Shown here piece after piece: positions 54,077-63,288 of a stretch of 64,000 bases of DNA. How positions within the stretch are numbered: position 1 is the first letter of the stretch; the number at the start of each line of letters is the position of its first letter. Made by a program: the position numbers and the translations under genes. The notes under the pieces are model-generated. The model worked only from the letters and a program-made list of their open reading frames with translations. It was not told the origin of the DNA and did no database searches. The stretch is taken from the NCBI RefSeq assembly GCF_900696085.1, contig NZ_CAADFC020000033.1, positions 186,001 to 250,000 of the forward strand. Direction: 5' to 3'. This DNA comes from Bradyrhizobium ivorense. GTDB taxonomy: Bacteria > Pseudomonadota > Alphaproteobacteria > Rhizobiales > Xanthobacteraceae.

Positions 54077-55069
54077 GTGGATACAGGTCTGAAAACCCAC
54101 GTTTTGCTCGCCGGCGCCGCCGCTACCGCAACCGCAGCCGGGGTTTTGGCCGAAGGCGGCCTGGTGGCGTTTCCGACCGAGACGGTTTACGGCCTCGGCG
54201 CCGACGCCGGCAATGCCGGTGCAATCGCCCGCCTTTACGAGGCCAAGGGCCGGCCCGCCTTCAATCCGCTGATCGCCCACGTCGCCGATCTCGCCGCGGC
54301 GCGGCGGATTGCCCTGTTCGACGGCCAGGCGCTGCGGCTCGCGGAGGCATTTTGGCCCGGACCCCTGACCCTGGTGCTGCCAAAGGCCCTGTCCTGCCCG
54401 GTGGCGGAACTGGCGACCGCAGGGCTCGATACGGTGGCGATTCGCGTTCCCGCCCACAAGGTGGCGCGCGACATCATCAGGACGTTTGGCGGCGCCGTGG
54501 TGGCGCCTTCGGCCAACCTGTCCGGCCACGTCTCGCCGACCACCGCCGAGCACGTCAACGGCGACCTCGCCGGCCGCATCGACCTGATCATCGACGGCGG
54601 CCCGGTCGAGGTCGGCGTCGAATCCACCATCGTCGGCTGCTTCTCCGATCCGGTGCTGCTGCGGCCCGGCGGGCTGACCCGCGACGAGATCGAACGCGTG
54701 CTCGGCCATCCCCTGCTTTCGCCGCCGCCCGAGGCGGAGAGCGACAGCGCCCAGCCGATCGCGCCCGGCATGCTCGCCTCGCATTATGCGCCGCGCACGC
54801 CGGTCAGGCTCAATGCCAGCGACGTCCATGTCGGCGAGGCGCTGCTGGCGTTCGGGTCGGGCAAGGTCGCCCGCAGCGAATGCGCCTCGGTGGTGATGAA
54901 CCTGTCGACCCGCGGCGATCTCGCCGAGGCCGCCGCCAATCTGTTCGGCTACCTCCGCACCCTCGACAAGCGGAACGCCGATGCGATCGCGGTGATGCCG
55001 ATCCCCGAGGACGGGCTCGGCGAAGCGATCAATGACCGGCTGCGCCGCGCCGCCGTCGGACGAGGCTAG
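54077..55069 (+). CDS. Threonylcarbamoyl-AMP synthase (Sua5/TsaC family)
   Basis: 330 residues. The N-terminal Sua5/YciO/YrdC domain has GGLVAFPTETVYGLGADA, RPAFNPLIAHV and the KPSS-like APSANLSGH; a Sua5 C-terminal domain follows. It makes threonylcarbamoyl-AMP for t6A37 of tRNA. The start is GTG 54077 with GAGGA about 11 bases before. Confidence 0.93.
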   Translation: MDTGLKTHVLLAGAAATATAAGVLAEGGLVAFPTETVYGLGADAGNAGAIARLYEAKGRPAFNPLIAHVADLAAARRIALFDGQALRLAEAFWPGPLTLVLPKALSCPVAELATAGLDTVAIRVPAHKVARDIIRTFGGAVVAPSANLSGHVSPTTAEHVNGDLAGRIDLIIDGGPVEVGVESTIVGCFSDPVLLRPGGLTRDEIERVLGHPLLSPPPEAESDSAQPIAPGMLASHYAPRTPVRLNASDVHVGEALLAFGSGKVARSECASVVMNLSTRGDLAEAAANLFGYLRTLDKRNADAIAVMPIPEDGLGEAINDRLRRAAVGRG

Positions 55070-55100
55070 ATTCCAATTCGCGTGAAAGACCAAGAACAAG

Positions 55101-56528
55101 ATGAACATCGCAAAGCCTGCCGTGCCGCCGCTTCCGCCTGAATTGATCGAAAAATTCCGCGCCATCGTCGGCGCAAAATATGCGGTGACCGACGCCGCCG
55201 ACATCGAACCCTACGTCACCGAGGAGCGCGACCTGTTCCACGGCCGCTCGCCGCTGGTGCTGCGCCCCGGCTCGACCGCAGAGGTCGCCGCGATCTGCAA
55301 GCTGGCGAGCGAGCACCGCATCGCGCTGGTGCCGCAGGGCGGCAATACCGGCCTGGTCGGCGGCCAGACGCCGCACAATGGCGAGGTGGTCGTGTCGCTG
55401 CGGCGGCTGGACAAGATCCGCGACATCGACGTCGAGTCCAACACCATGACCTGCGAGGCCGGCGTGGTGCTGCAGATCGCGCAGCAGAAGGCTGCCGAGG
55501 TCGACCGGCTGTTTCCGCTGTCGCTCGGCGCCGAGGGCAGTTGCACGATCGGCGGCAATCTGTCGACCAATGCCGGCGGCACCGCCGCGCTGGCCTATGG
55601 CGTGGCGCGCGAGATGGCGATCGGGCTCGAGGTCGTGCTGGCCGACGGCCGCGTCCTCAACGCGCTGTCGAAGCTGAAGAAGGACAACACCGGCTACGAC
55701 CTGCGCAATCTGTTCATCGGCGCCGAGGGCACGCTCGGCATCATCACCGCGGCGACATTAAAGCTGTTTCCAAGGCCGCGCGCGATCGAGACCGCCTATG
55801 TCGGCCTCAAGTCGCCGGCCGCGGCGCTAAAGCTGCTGTCGATCTCGCGCAACGAGGCGGCGGGCGCGCTGACCAGTTTCGAGCTGCTCGCCGACATCGC
55901 GGTCGATTTCTCGATCCGCCACGGCATCGACATCCGCGATCCGCTGACCAGCAAGCACCCTTGGTACGTGCTGATGGAGCTGTCGTCGTCGCGCGACGAC
56001 GCCCGCGACACGCTGGAGGCGATCCTCGCCAAGGGCATGGAGGACGGCATCGTCGACGACGCCGTGATCGCCGCCAATCTCAGCCAGCGCCAGGCGTTCT
56101 GGAAGCTGCGCGACGAAATGTCGGCGGCGCAGAAGCCGGAGGGCGGCTCGATCAAGCACGATATCTCGGTGCCGGTCGCAGCGGTGCCTGCCTTCATCGA
56201 ATCGGCCAATGCGGCGGTGGTGAAGCTGATTCCGGGCTCGCGGCCTGTGCCGTTCGGCCATCTCGGCGACGGCAACATCCACTACAACGTCTCGCAGCCG
56301 GTCGGCGCCGACGCCGCCGACTTCCTGGCGCGCTGGCACGACGTCAACGCCGTCGTGTTCGAGATCGTGCTGCGCATGGGCGGCTCGATTTCGGCCGAGC
56401 ACGGCATCGGCGTGCTCAAGCGCGACGAATTGCCCGACGTCAAGGACAAGGTCGCGATCGAGCTGATGCGCTCGATCAAGGCGATGCTCGATCCGCAGGG
56501 CATCATGAACCCGGGCAAGGTGCTGTGA
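55101..56528 (+). CDS. FAD-linked oxidase, GlcD/D-2-hydroxyacid dehydrogenase type
   Basis: 475 residues of the PCMH/VAO fold: FAD-binding PQGGNTGLVGGQTPHNGEVV and GGNLSTNAGGTAALAYG, C-terminal cap with FGHLGDGNIHYN, and SAEHGIGVLKR. It oxidises a D-2-hydroxyacid (glycolate, lactate or 2-hydroxyglutarate) to the 2-oxoacid. No glcE or glcF is adjacent, which favours a stand-alone D2HG or lactate dehydrogenase. Confidence 0.9.
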   Translation: MNIAKPAVPPLPPELIEKFRAIVGAKYAVTDAADIEPYVTEERDLFHGRSPLVLRPGSTAEVAAICKLASEHRIALVPQGGNTGLVGGQTPHNGEVVVSLRRLDKIRDIDVESNTMTCEAGVVLQIAQQKAAEVDRLFPLSLGAEGSCTIGGNLSTNAGGTAALAYGVAREMAIGLEVVLADGRVLNALSKLKKDNTGYDLRNLFIGAEGTLGIITAATLKLFPRPRAIETAYVGLKSPAAALKLLSISRNEAAGALTSFELLADIAVDFSIRHGIDIRDPLTSKHPWYVLMELSSSRDDARDTLEAILAKGMEDGIVDDAVIAANLSQRQAFWKLRDEMSAAQKPEGGSIKHDISVPVAAVPAFIESANAAVVKLIPGSRPVPFGHLGDGNIHYNVSQPVGADAADFLARWHDVNAVVFEIVLRMGGSISAEHGIGVLKRDELPDVKDKVAIELMRSIKAMLDPQGIMNPGKVL

Positions 56529-56542
56529 GTACGGAAGCGACG

Positions 56543-56980
56543 ATGCCCTCGCTCGCCATTGCCCCGATTGCCGACGCCGACGTCACTGACGTCATCGCGC
56601 TGTGGCAGGCCTGCGGTCTGACGCGGCCGTGGAACGATCCTGCCGCCGACATCGCGCTGGCACGCCGCGGACCGGGTTCGGCCGTGCTGGTCGGCCACGA
56701 CGGCACCGCGATCGTCGCAACCGCGATGGTCGGGCATGACGGCCATCGCGGCTGGGTCTATTACGTGGCGGTCGCCCCCGATCGCCAGGGCCAGGGGTTT
56801 GGCCGCACCATGATGGCGGCGGCCGAGGATTGGCTGCGCCAGGCCGGCGTGCCGAAGCTGCAATTGTTGGTCCGCCGCGAAAACGCCAAGGCCGGCGCGT
56901 TCTACCAATCGCTCGGCTATGAAGAATCGACCTCGGTGATGCTCGCCAAATGGCTCGACGGCCGCGAAGCGACGCCGTGA
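56543..56980 (+). CDS. ypeA: GNAT acetyltransferase, YpeA-like
   Basis: 145 residues with the GNAT acetyl-CoA site (VAPDRQGQGFGRTMMAAA) and the YpeA-like start (IALWQACGLTRPWNDPAADI). A start at GTG 56525 overlapping the gene before it would add six residues; ATG 56543 follows GGAAG. Substrate unknown. Confidence 0.85.
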   Translation: MPSLAIAPIADADVTDVIALWQACGLTRPWNDPAADIALARRGPGSAVLVGHDGTAIVATAMVGHDGHRGWVYYVAVAPDRQGQGFGRTMMAAAEDWLRQAGVPKLQLLVRRENAKAGAFYQSLGYEESTSVMLAKWLDGREATP

Positions 56981-56996
56981 GGAGTTGGGGTACCGC

Positions 56997-57578
56997 ATGA
57001 GCATCGCCGACCGCGTTCGCATCAAGGACGTCCAAACGCTCGCCAAGGGCCGCTACGAGCTCAAGCGCGCGACCTTCGACTATCGGCGCGCCAACGGCGA
57101 ATGGCAGACCCAGCTGCGCGACATGTTCGAGCGCGGCAGCGGGGCTGCGCTGCTGCCCTACAATCTCACGCAGCGTACCGTGGTGCTGGTGCGCCAGTTC
57201 CGCTTTCCCGCCTTCGCCAACGGCTATGACGATCTCCTGATCGAGGTCGCCGCCGGCCTGCTCGACGATGCCGAGCCGGAAGCGCGGATCAGAGCCGAGG
57301 CCGAGGAAGAGATCGGCTACCGGCTCATTCATGTGCGAAAAGTGTTCGAGGCCTTCACCAGCCCGGGCGCGGTGACCGAGAAACTGCATTGCTTCGTCGC
57401 CGAATACGACGCGGCGATGCGCGTCGGTGACGGCGGCGGGCTCGCCGACGAGGGCGAGGATATCGAGGTGCTGGAGCTCTCGATCGACGAGGCGCTCGCC
57501 ATGATCGCCGACGGCCGCATCGTCGACGCCAAGACCATCATGCTGCTGCAATACGCCGCGCTGCATCTGTTCAAGTAA
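56997..57578 (+). CDS. nudK: NUDIX hydrolase, GDP-mannose pyrophosphatase (NudK) type
   Basis: 193 residues. The NUDIX box reads GLLDDAEPEARIRAEAEEEI, in the slightly shortened form of NudK; LPYNLTQRTVVLVRQFRFPA and the C-terminal PGAVTEKLHCFVAEY agree. It would split GDP-mannose or related sugar nucleotides. ATG 56997 is preceded by GGAG; it follows ypeA by 16 bases. Confidence 0.85.
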   Translation: MSIADRVRIKDVQTLAKGRYELKRATFDYRRANGEWQTQLRDMFERGSGAALLPYNLTQRTVVLVRQFRFPAFANGYDDLLIEVAAGLLDDAEPEARIRAEAEEEIGYRLIHVRKVFEAFTSPGAVTEKLHCFVAEYDAAMRVGDGGGLADEGEDIEVLELSIDEALAMIADGRIVDAKTIMLLQYAALHLFK

Positions 57579-57704
57579 ACGTGCGCGCGCCGCGGTGTTG
57601 AACCTGTTCCGGGGGTTGCAACACTCACAGCATGTCCGGGGCGATCGGCCCCTGAGCTCCGACATTGCCCTGCGGAGCGCATTGTTTTCAAACCGGAGAT
57701 TCCT

Positions 57705-57959
57705 ATGCGCCGTCTTACGATTGCCTGTGCCACGATTGCCGTCACCGTTGCTGCGCTTGCCGCGGCGAGCCCGGCCAGCGCCAACCCCTATCACCTGATC
57801 CGCTGGCAGGATTCCGGCTTCTGCCAGATCTGGGATCAGGGCATCCCGACCACACCGTTCCCGGCGAACTACAGCGTGGTCAGCGTGGAGCTGCCGACCT
57901 TCGAGGCCGCGTTCGCGCTGAAGACCGGCCTCCTGAGCAGCGGCACCTGCTCGTTCTGA
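57705..57959 (+). CDS. Small secreted protein, unknown function
   Basis: 84 residues with a Sec signal peptide (cleavage near ASA-NPYHL) and a mature part of about 58 residues with two Cys (FCQIWDQG, GTCSF) that could form a disulfide. GGAG lies before the ATG. No family recognised. Confidence 0.7.
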   Translation: MRRLTIACATIAVTVAALAAASPASANPYHLIRWQDSGFCQIWDQGIPTTPFPANYSVVSVELPTFEAAFALKTGLLSSGTCSF

Positions 57960-58117
57960 GCCGCGCTCGATCGCACAGAATTCGTGGTGGGCAAGGCGCG
58001 CAAGCGCCGTGCCCGCCACTGCCGTTCGAATGTGAGACCGCGGCGCGCTGACGCTTTGCTCAACCTGCGGTATCGAGCTAAAAAGAGCTCCTTCGAATTC
58101 TCGGGGGCTAGTGCGAT

Positions 58118-58819
58118 ATGCTCACGCTCTATTCCTACCCGCCGCTGTTCGGCGTCGCCGACAACAACGGCTACGGTCTGAAGGTGTTCGCCTTCCTCAA
58201 ACTCGCCGGCGTGCCGTTCCGCCACGAGCACATCTTCGACGCCTCAAAGGCGCCGCGCAGCCAATTGCCCTATGTCGTCGACGGCGAGGATACGGTCGGC
58301 GACAGCGAGACCATTTTGGCCTGGCTCACGCAAAAATACCGCCTCACCATCGACGCCGCGCTGACGCCGCAGCAGCGCACACAGAACCTGCTGATCACGC
58401 GGATGCTCGACGACCTCTATTGGGTGGTGTCGTATTCGCGCTGGCAGGACGAGCGCTACTGGCATCTGTTCCGCGATGCGCTCAAGCGCGAGCACCCGGC
58501 GGTGACGGACGAGGTCCTGGTCAAGGCGAAGGCGTTCAACGCCCAGCGCTATTACTACCAGGGCATCGGCCGCTTCGATCCGGATGCCGCGATGGCCCGC
58601 GGCCTCGCCGATCTCGCCGCGATCGCGGCGCTGATCCCGGCACAGGGCTATGTGCATGGCGACAAGGCGACCGCGATCGATGCCGGGCTCTACGGCTTCA
58701 TCGCCAATATCTATTTCTACGACATCGATACGCCGCTGAAGCAGTTCGTGGTCGCCCACGACAACATCGTGCGGCACTGCCGCGCCGTCCATGCCGCGGT
58801 GAATCCCACCAAGCCCTAG
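58118..58819 (+). CDS. Glutathione S-transferase family protein
   Basis: 233 residues: thioredoxin-like N-terminal domain (GLKVFAFLKLAGVPFRHEHI, QLPYVVDGEDTVGDSETIL) and a helical C-terminal domain (TAIDAGLYGFIANIY). The catalytic position has no clear Ser/Cys/Tyr, so activity may be unusual. It overlaps the convergent J-domain gene by 4 bases. Confidence 0.87.
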   Translation: MLTLYSYPPLFGVADNNGYGLKVFAFLKLAGVPFRHEHIFDASKAPRSQLPYVVDGEDTVGDSETILAWLTQKYRLTIDAALTPQQRTQNLLITRMLDDLYWVVSYSRWQDERYWHLFRDALKREHPAVTDEVLVKAKAFNAQRYYYQGIGRFDPDAAMARGLADLAAIAALIPAQGYVHGDKATAIDAGLYGFIANIYFYDIDTPLKQFVVAHDNIVRHCRAVHAAVNPTKP

Positions 58820-59298
58820 TGATGCTTGATCAGCGCGTCGCGCGCGGCGGCGAGCTCGAGGAACGCGGGGCCATTGCCGCCGCCATCGGGATGCGCGGTC
58901 TTGGCGGCATGCTTGAACGCCTGGTGGACCTCGCTCGGCGCAAGGCGGCGGCCGAGCGGCAGGCCGAGCATCTGACGGTACTGGTCCTCCTGCGTCAGCA
59001 CTTTGGGTGCGAGGCCGCGCCGGCCGAACTGCGGCGCCGAGAGCATGTGCAGCGCATCGCTGATGATGCCGAGACGGCGCAGCGCCATCGCTTTGGTGCG
59101 GCGGTCGGCCGACCTTTGCGCCGATTGTCGGGCGATCGGCAGCACCTGTGCGGCCGCTTGCCGCAGCGTTTCGTCGATGTCGGTCGCCGCGATCTCGGCC
59201 ACCATCCGTGCCATTTCGCCATAGTCGGGATCGGACGCCTCGCGAAACCGATCGATTGCAAGTTTCCACCGTCTGATATGCGGGTCCATGTTTGTCAT
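58816..59298 (-). CDS. J-domain (DnaJ-like) protein
   Basis: About 160 residues. The last ~60 form a J-domain with the essential HPD motif (KHAAKTAHPDGGGNGPAFLE), preceded by a helical region rich in Ala and Arg. It would stimulate an Hsp70 on an unknown client. The start may be ATG 59298 or 59289; the frame is open to 59325. Confidence 0.82.
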   Translation of the reverse strand: MTNMDPHIRRWKLAIDRFREASDPDYGEMARMVAEIAATDIDETLRQAAAQVLPIARQSAQRSADRRTKAMALRRLGIISDALHMLSAPQFGRRGLAPKVLTQEDQYRQMLGLPLGRRLAPSEVHQAFKHAAKTAHPDGGGNGPAFLELAAARDALIKHH

Positions 59299-59399
59299 CC
59301 GAATCTGGATGACAGCAACGCGCAAAGCCGGCTTGGCGTTTCGGTTGGCGCGGTTTTGAATAGTGTTGTCGACAACGCAATCAAAAACGAGGAAACGCC

Positions 59400-60167
59400 A
59401 TGCCCTTACTCGCCAATCACATCGCCGTCATCACCGGTGCAGGCTCCGGCATCGGGCGCGCCATCGCGGCCGGCTATGCACGGGAGGGCGCACACGTCGT
59501 GCTGCTCGACCAGAACGGCGACGCGGCGGCGGAGGCGGCGAAGGAAATCCGCAACGCCGGCGGCAAGGCCGACAGCTTTACGCTCGACGTCACCGATCGC
59601 GACGCCTGCAGCGCGATGGCGAGGCACGTGGCGGACAAGGTCGGTGCTGTCTCGATCCTGGTCAACAATGCCGGCATCGCCCGCCGCAACGGCATGCTCG
59701 GCGCCGACGAGGCCGTGATCAAGGATTGGGAAGACATCATCTCGATCAATCTCACCGGCGTCTTCAACGTCACGCATGCGTTTCTCGCACCGCTGCGCAA
59801 GAACAAGGGACGCATCGTCAATATCGGCTCGATCCAGTCCTTCGTGCATCTGCGCACGCCGAGCTCGCCGGCCTATACCGCCTCCAAGCACGGCGTGCTC
59901 GGCTTCACCAAGGCGCTCGCCGCCGAGCTCGGCAAGGACGGTGTGCGCGTCAATGCGATCGGCCCGGGCTTCATCGAGACGCCGCTGAACGAGAAGGTGC
60001 GCGCCAGCAATCCCGATCTGGTGAAAGTGTTCATCGACCACACCCCGCTCGGCCGCGCCGGCAAGGCGGAGGACATCGTGGGCCCCGCGATCTTCCTCGC
60101 CTCGGATCTCTCGGCCTATGTCTCGGGATCGATCGTGATGGTCGACGGCGGTTATCGGACGCTGTGA
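59400..60167 (+). CDS. Short-chain dehydrogenase/reductase
   Basis: 255 residues. NAD(P) site TGAGSGIGRAIA, NNAG, catalytic Ser near 144-147 (NIGSIQS) and Tyr159/Lys163 (YTASK). The segment before the C-terminus (GYRTL end) is typical of classical SDRs such as FabG-like or sugar/alcohol dehydrogenases. GAGGAAA before the ATG. Substrate unknown. Confidence 0.9.
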   Translation: MPLLANHIAVITGAGSGIGRAIAAGYAREGAHVVLLDQNGDAAAEAAKEIRNAGGKADSFTLDVTDRDACSAMARHVADKVGAVSILVNNAGIARRNGMLGADEAVIKDWEDIISINLTGVFNVTHAFLAPLRKNKGRIVNIGSIQSFVHLRTPSSPAYTASKHGVLGFTKALAAELGKDGVRVNAIGPGFIETPLNEKVRASNPDLVKVFIDHTPLGRAGKAEDIVGPAIFLASDLSAYVSGSIVMVDGGYRTL

Positions 60168-60344
60168 CCCGGGGAACCGCAATCGTGGCGATTTCAGGGT
60201 ATTTTCGTTGCAGCGCAAACAGTTAGAGGCGCGTTAAGGACCTGTTAACCAAACTGGCACACCGTGAAACCACGGGTCTTGGGGTAGTTGGGTACTCGAT
60301 GTTTCCGCTTCATCGACGAGGCGGGCGTTGATCGGGAGATGTTC

Positions 60345-60608
60345 ATGTCCTACGCGTCCACCCTGCCTGCGCCGGAAGCTGCGCTGCCGTCGCTCGCACC
60401 AAATGAAATCGTTCCCTTGCTCATCGGCGCGACCGTCGACGAAGTCGAGCGCGAGCTTGTGCTGCAGACGCTGGCGCGATGCGACGGCAACCGCACCCGC
60501 GCCGCGCGCGTGCTCGGGCTGTCGGTGCGCACGTTGCGCAACAAGATCCGCGAATATTCCGCCGAGGGCATCGACGTGCCCGCGCATGGCGACAACGCGG
60601 TGGGATAA
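60345..60608 (+). CDS. Small Fis-type helix-turn-helix protein
   Basis: 87 residues. The C-terminal half is a Fis/NtrC-type DNA-binding domain (ERELVLQTLARCDGNRTRAA, LGLSVRTLRNKIREY), with no AAA+ or receiver part. It is like the DNA-binding end of FlbD-type regulators. ATG 60345 has GGGAG at 6 bases. Confidence 0.78.
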   Translation: MSYASTLPAPEAALPSLAPNEIVPLLIGATVDEVERELVLQTLARCDGNRTRAARVLGLSVRTLRNKIREYSAEGIDVPAHGDNAVG

Positions 60609-60626
60609 CAACCCGCGTCGGCAACG

Positions 60627-61613
60627 TCAGATCGGCAAATCGATCGCCAGACGCCGCCAGCGCGACAGCAGCGGGCTGTCGTCGGGGCCGAGATAGCGCG
60701 CAAGCGTTACCTCGGCCACCGCGGTGCGCTGCAGCGTCTCGGCGACCAGCGCCGTCGCGTAGTCCCAATAGCCGCGCCGGCGGTGCGGGTCCTCGTCGAC
60801 CAGCGACTTTGCCAGGATCTCGACATAGATCGCCTCGACCGCTTGCCGCCAAAGCTCGCCTGCGCTTGACGGCGCGGGCGCTGCGCTCTCTCGCGCGTGC
60901 CACATCAGCCAGTAGTCCTCCTCGGCGCCGACCCATTCCGTTGGCGGCAACGCCGGATCGAGACAGGGCGAGCGGCATTGCAGCGGCCGCGCGGTAGCTG
61001 CGTCGCAGAAGAAGCGATAGCCGAGCTTGTGATACCAGCAGACGCGAAGGAATTTGCGGATGGTGGCCGCTTCATGGGCTTCGAGCTGCCGCCGTCCTAT
61101 TTGTTCGAGATCGGCGATGACCGTCTCGAGGTGGTCGCGATCGAACGGCTCGACTTCGAGCACCACGCCGATGTTGCGCGGACACAGCTCGTCGAGCATG
61201 TCGACCATCTCGCGATAGAACGCGCGCGCCAGGCCGCCGCCCCGCCACGCCGGCGCGACACCGACATAGTTGCAGAAGATCAGATGACTTGTGTGATCGC
61301 AGGTGAAGAAGCCGAGCCCGATTGCGCGCTCCGCCGCGCGCAGGATGAAGCAGCGCGAGTCGAGGCAATACGACAGCAGCCGATCGCCGAGCGCGAACTG
61401 CCTGCGCTCGCCGAGATCTTCCGACAATACCCAGCGCACGATGTCGTCGGAGCTGTCGCGCTCGCTCAAAGGAAACAGCGCCTCGTAGAGCTCGAGGACG
61501 CCGCTGCCGCGAAAGCTCGCTTCGTCCGTCACATCCTGCCGTGTCACGACGATGTCGAGCGGCGGCGTCGCCTCGCCTGCGGCTTCGCCGCCCACGTTCT
61601 TCAGAAACCGCAA
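60627..61613 (-). CDS. GNAT-like acetyltransferase domain protein
   Basis: 328 residues. The acetyl-CoA-binding pattern VGVAPAWRGGGLARAFYREM sits in the middle; the long C-terminal part is unlike known GNATs. The start is TTG 61613 behind GAGGGAG. Function unknown. Confidence 0.65.
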   Translation of the reverse strand: MRFLKNVGGEAAGEATPPLDIVVTRQDVTDEASFRGSGVLELYEALFPLSERDSSDDIVRWVLSEDLGERRQFALGDRLLSYCLDSRCFILRAAERAIGLGFFTCDHTSHLIFCNYVGVAPAWRGGGLARAFYREMVDMLDELCPRNIGVVLEVEPFDRDHLETVIADLEQIGRRQLEAHEAATIRKFLRVCWYHKLGYRFFCDAATARPLQCRSPCLDPALPPTEWVGAEEDYWLMWHARESAAPAPSSAGELWRQAVEAIYVEILAKSLVDEDPHRRRGYWDYATALVAETLQRTAVAEVTLARYLGPDDSPLLSRWRRLAIDLPI

Positions 61614-61742
61614 CGCGCTCTCCCTCGTCGCCGGCGCATCGAATTATGACTGTTGATCGCTCGGATCAGTGCGGGCCGGCAGAATTGAAGCCGTCCGCAA
61701 ACCTCTGTTACAAGCGGCTTCACATCGCGACGGAGCATAGCA

Positions 61743-62270
61743 GTGGCTGACGACACGACTTCCCGCCAGGGGCTACGGGGACCGCAAGGGCCGCAGGGCC
61801 GTCAGGGCGAGCCGGGACGGCCCGGTCCGCAGGGTCATCCGGGCCGGCCGGGGGCGGAAGGTGTGCGCGGCAAGCCGGGCCCGGTGGGCAAGCCCGGTCC
61901 GGTCGGCAAGCCAGGTCCTCAGGGCAAGCCGGGCGCGGCAGGAAAGGCCGGACCGCAGGGTCCGCGCGGCGAGGCCGGTCCGCAGGGTCCCCAGGGACCG
62001 GCAGGCCCGCGCGGCGAAGCCGGACCGCCCGGCCAGTTGCCGTCGATCGACCAAGTGATGCCGTGGCTGCACATGATCTTCGACGCTTATGAAGACTACA
62101 AGCGCACCAGGGAGCGCGAAGCCGCCGAGCAGGCCGAGCGCGACGCCATCGAACGCGCCGCGGCTGAGGCGATCGCCCTCGATGTCGACGCCGTCGACTT
62201 CGAGGACGATGAAGATGACGACGACGATCGCAAGAAAAAGAAGAAGCACCGCAAGAAGGACAAGAAGTAG
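61743..62270 (+). CDS. Collagen-like triple-helix repeat protein
   Basis: 175 residues: about 29 Gly-X-Y triplets (roughly 11-99, e.g. GPQGPQGRQGEPGRPGPQG), a charged helical part (MIFDAYEDYKRTREREAAEQ), an acidic stretch (DFEDDEDDDDD) and a Lys-rich end (KKKKKHRKKDKK). There is no signal peptide, so its location is unclear. Start GTG 61743. Unlike surface collagens, no anchor is present. Confidence 0.85.
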   Translation: MADDTTSRQGLRGPQGPQGRQGEPGRPGPQGHPGRPGAEGVRGKPGPVGKPGPVGKPGPQGKPGAAGKAGPQGPRGEAGPQGPQGPAGPRGEAGPPGQLPSIDQVMPWLHMIFDAYEDYKRTREREAAEQAERDAIERAAAEAIALDVDAVDFEDDEDDDDDRKKKKKHRKKDKK

Positions 62271-62319
62271 AATCTTCTCGTTCTCAGGGGTGATGGGATG
62301 ATTTGCTCAACTTACTCGA

Positions 62320-62371
62320 TGTCATCGCCCGGCCTGTGCGCAATTGCGCACATGGACCGGGCGATCCAGTA
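62320..62371 (+). repeat. Left arm of a 52-bp perfect inverted repeat
   Basis: This arm is the exact inverse complement of 62411-62462. It contains an internal near-palindrome centred on GCGCAATTGCGC and outer CGCCCGG/CCGGGCG boxes. Confidence 0.9.
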
Positions 62372-62410
62372 TTCCAGAGACAGGCGTGCTTGAGCCGATA
62401 GGCCGCGGCG

Positions 62411-62462
62411 TACTGGATCGCCCGGTCCATGTGCGCAATTGCGCACAGGCCGGGCGATGACA
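62411..62462 (-). repeat. Right arm of the 52-bp perfect inverted repeat
   Basis: Separated from the left arm by 39 unrelated bases. Total element 143 bp, without a gene; resembles dispersed intergenic repeats of Bradyrhizobium. Confidence 0.9.
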
Positions 62463-62554
62463 GCGGTGGATGAGGACAAAGCTTCACACCTCTCAGTTCG
62501 GCAGGCTTGCCCTGTAGCCGAACCGCTTGATCAACATCGCGCCCGAACTCGCGT

Positions 62555-62782
62555 TCACCGGTCCGCACCGGGATTGGCCGGAGGGGCGCATGGCGGCGCG
62601 AGGCGAATGTGCTGGAAGACCCAGCGCATCGCGTAGTACCAGGCAATGCCGGCGAACGCCCCGCAGACCGACAGGATGATCACGTCGGTACTGTCGACTG
62701 CGCCGCTCGACAACAGCATGCCGCCGGTCCAGAGAACGGCGAACGCGATCGAACCGAGGGTGAGCAGGACGGCAGACTTCAT
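62555..62782 (-). CDS. Small membrane protein, unknown function
   Basis: 75 residues with two hydrophobic helices (AVLLTLGSIAFAVLWTGGML and VIILSVCGAFAGIAWYYAMR) and a short Pro-rich end. CGGAGCG precedes the ATG. No domain recognised. Confidence 0.65.
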   Translation of the reverse strand: MKSAVLLTLGSIAFAVLWTGGMLLSSGAVDSTDVIILSVCGAFAGIAWYYAMRWVFQHIRLAPPCAPPANPGADR

Positions 62783-62869
62783 GGCAGCGCTCCGGTGCCG
62801 GGGTGAAGGACAACCATGCCTGCCCCGGCGCCGCGATACCGTGAGCTACGTCACGGACGCCGCCGCGCC

Positions 62870-63136
62870 TCAGCCAAATCGCAGGCGCGAGCGTTCCTTG
62901 GCCTTTTCCGCCTCGATCTCGCGATCGCGCGCCGGCGCCGTGGTCTGCAACGAGGTCAGAAGCCGTCGCGCCGCGTCGGAGACCTCGGCCACCGCAAGGT
63001 TGAACGCAGCCTCATTGGCCTGCGACGGCTTGTTGAAGCCGGACAGCTTGCGCACGAATTGCAGCGCCGAGGCGTGGATCTCGTCCTCGGTGGCGGGCGG
63101 CTCGAAGTTGAACAGCGTCTTGATGTTGCGGCACAT
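62870..63136 (-). CDS. DUF2277 family protein
   Basis: 88 residues matching the DUF2277 pattern: MCRNIKTLFNFEPPATEDEI at the start and ALQFVRKLSGFNKPSQANEA in the middle, with a basic C-terminus. Function unknown; widespread as a single gene. GAGGGAG lies before the ATG. Confidence 0.85.
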   Translation of the reverse strand: MCRNIKTLFNFEPPATEDEIHASALQFVRKLSGFNKPSQANEAAFNLAVAEVSDAARRLLTSLQTTAPARDREIEAEKAKERSRLRFG

Positions 63137-63176
63137 GATGAACTCCCTCGCGCCCGCCTGACCGGGGCGACTCTTT

Positions 63177-63288
63177 TAAGCGTGAGCATGATCTTTCCGG
63201 AAAACCGGCACCCACTTTTCCGGATCATACTCTAAGCGTGAGCATGATCTTTCCGGAAAACCGGTACCCACTTTTCCGGATCATGATC
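63177..63288 (+). repeat. Tandem 56-bp intergenic repeat (two copies)
   Basis: Two copies begin at 63177 and 63233 with few differences. Each contains GATCTTTCCGGAAAACCGG and TTTTCCGGATCAT, which pair in part, so each unit can fold as a hairpin. Confidence 0.9.

Noticed and set aside
62284..62646. 120-residue frame across the 52-bp inverted repeat
   Set aside because: Coding would run through both arms of the repeat; no start signal.
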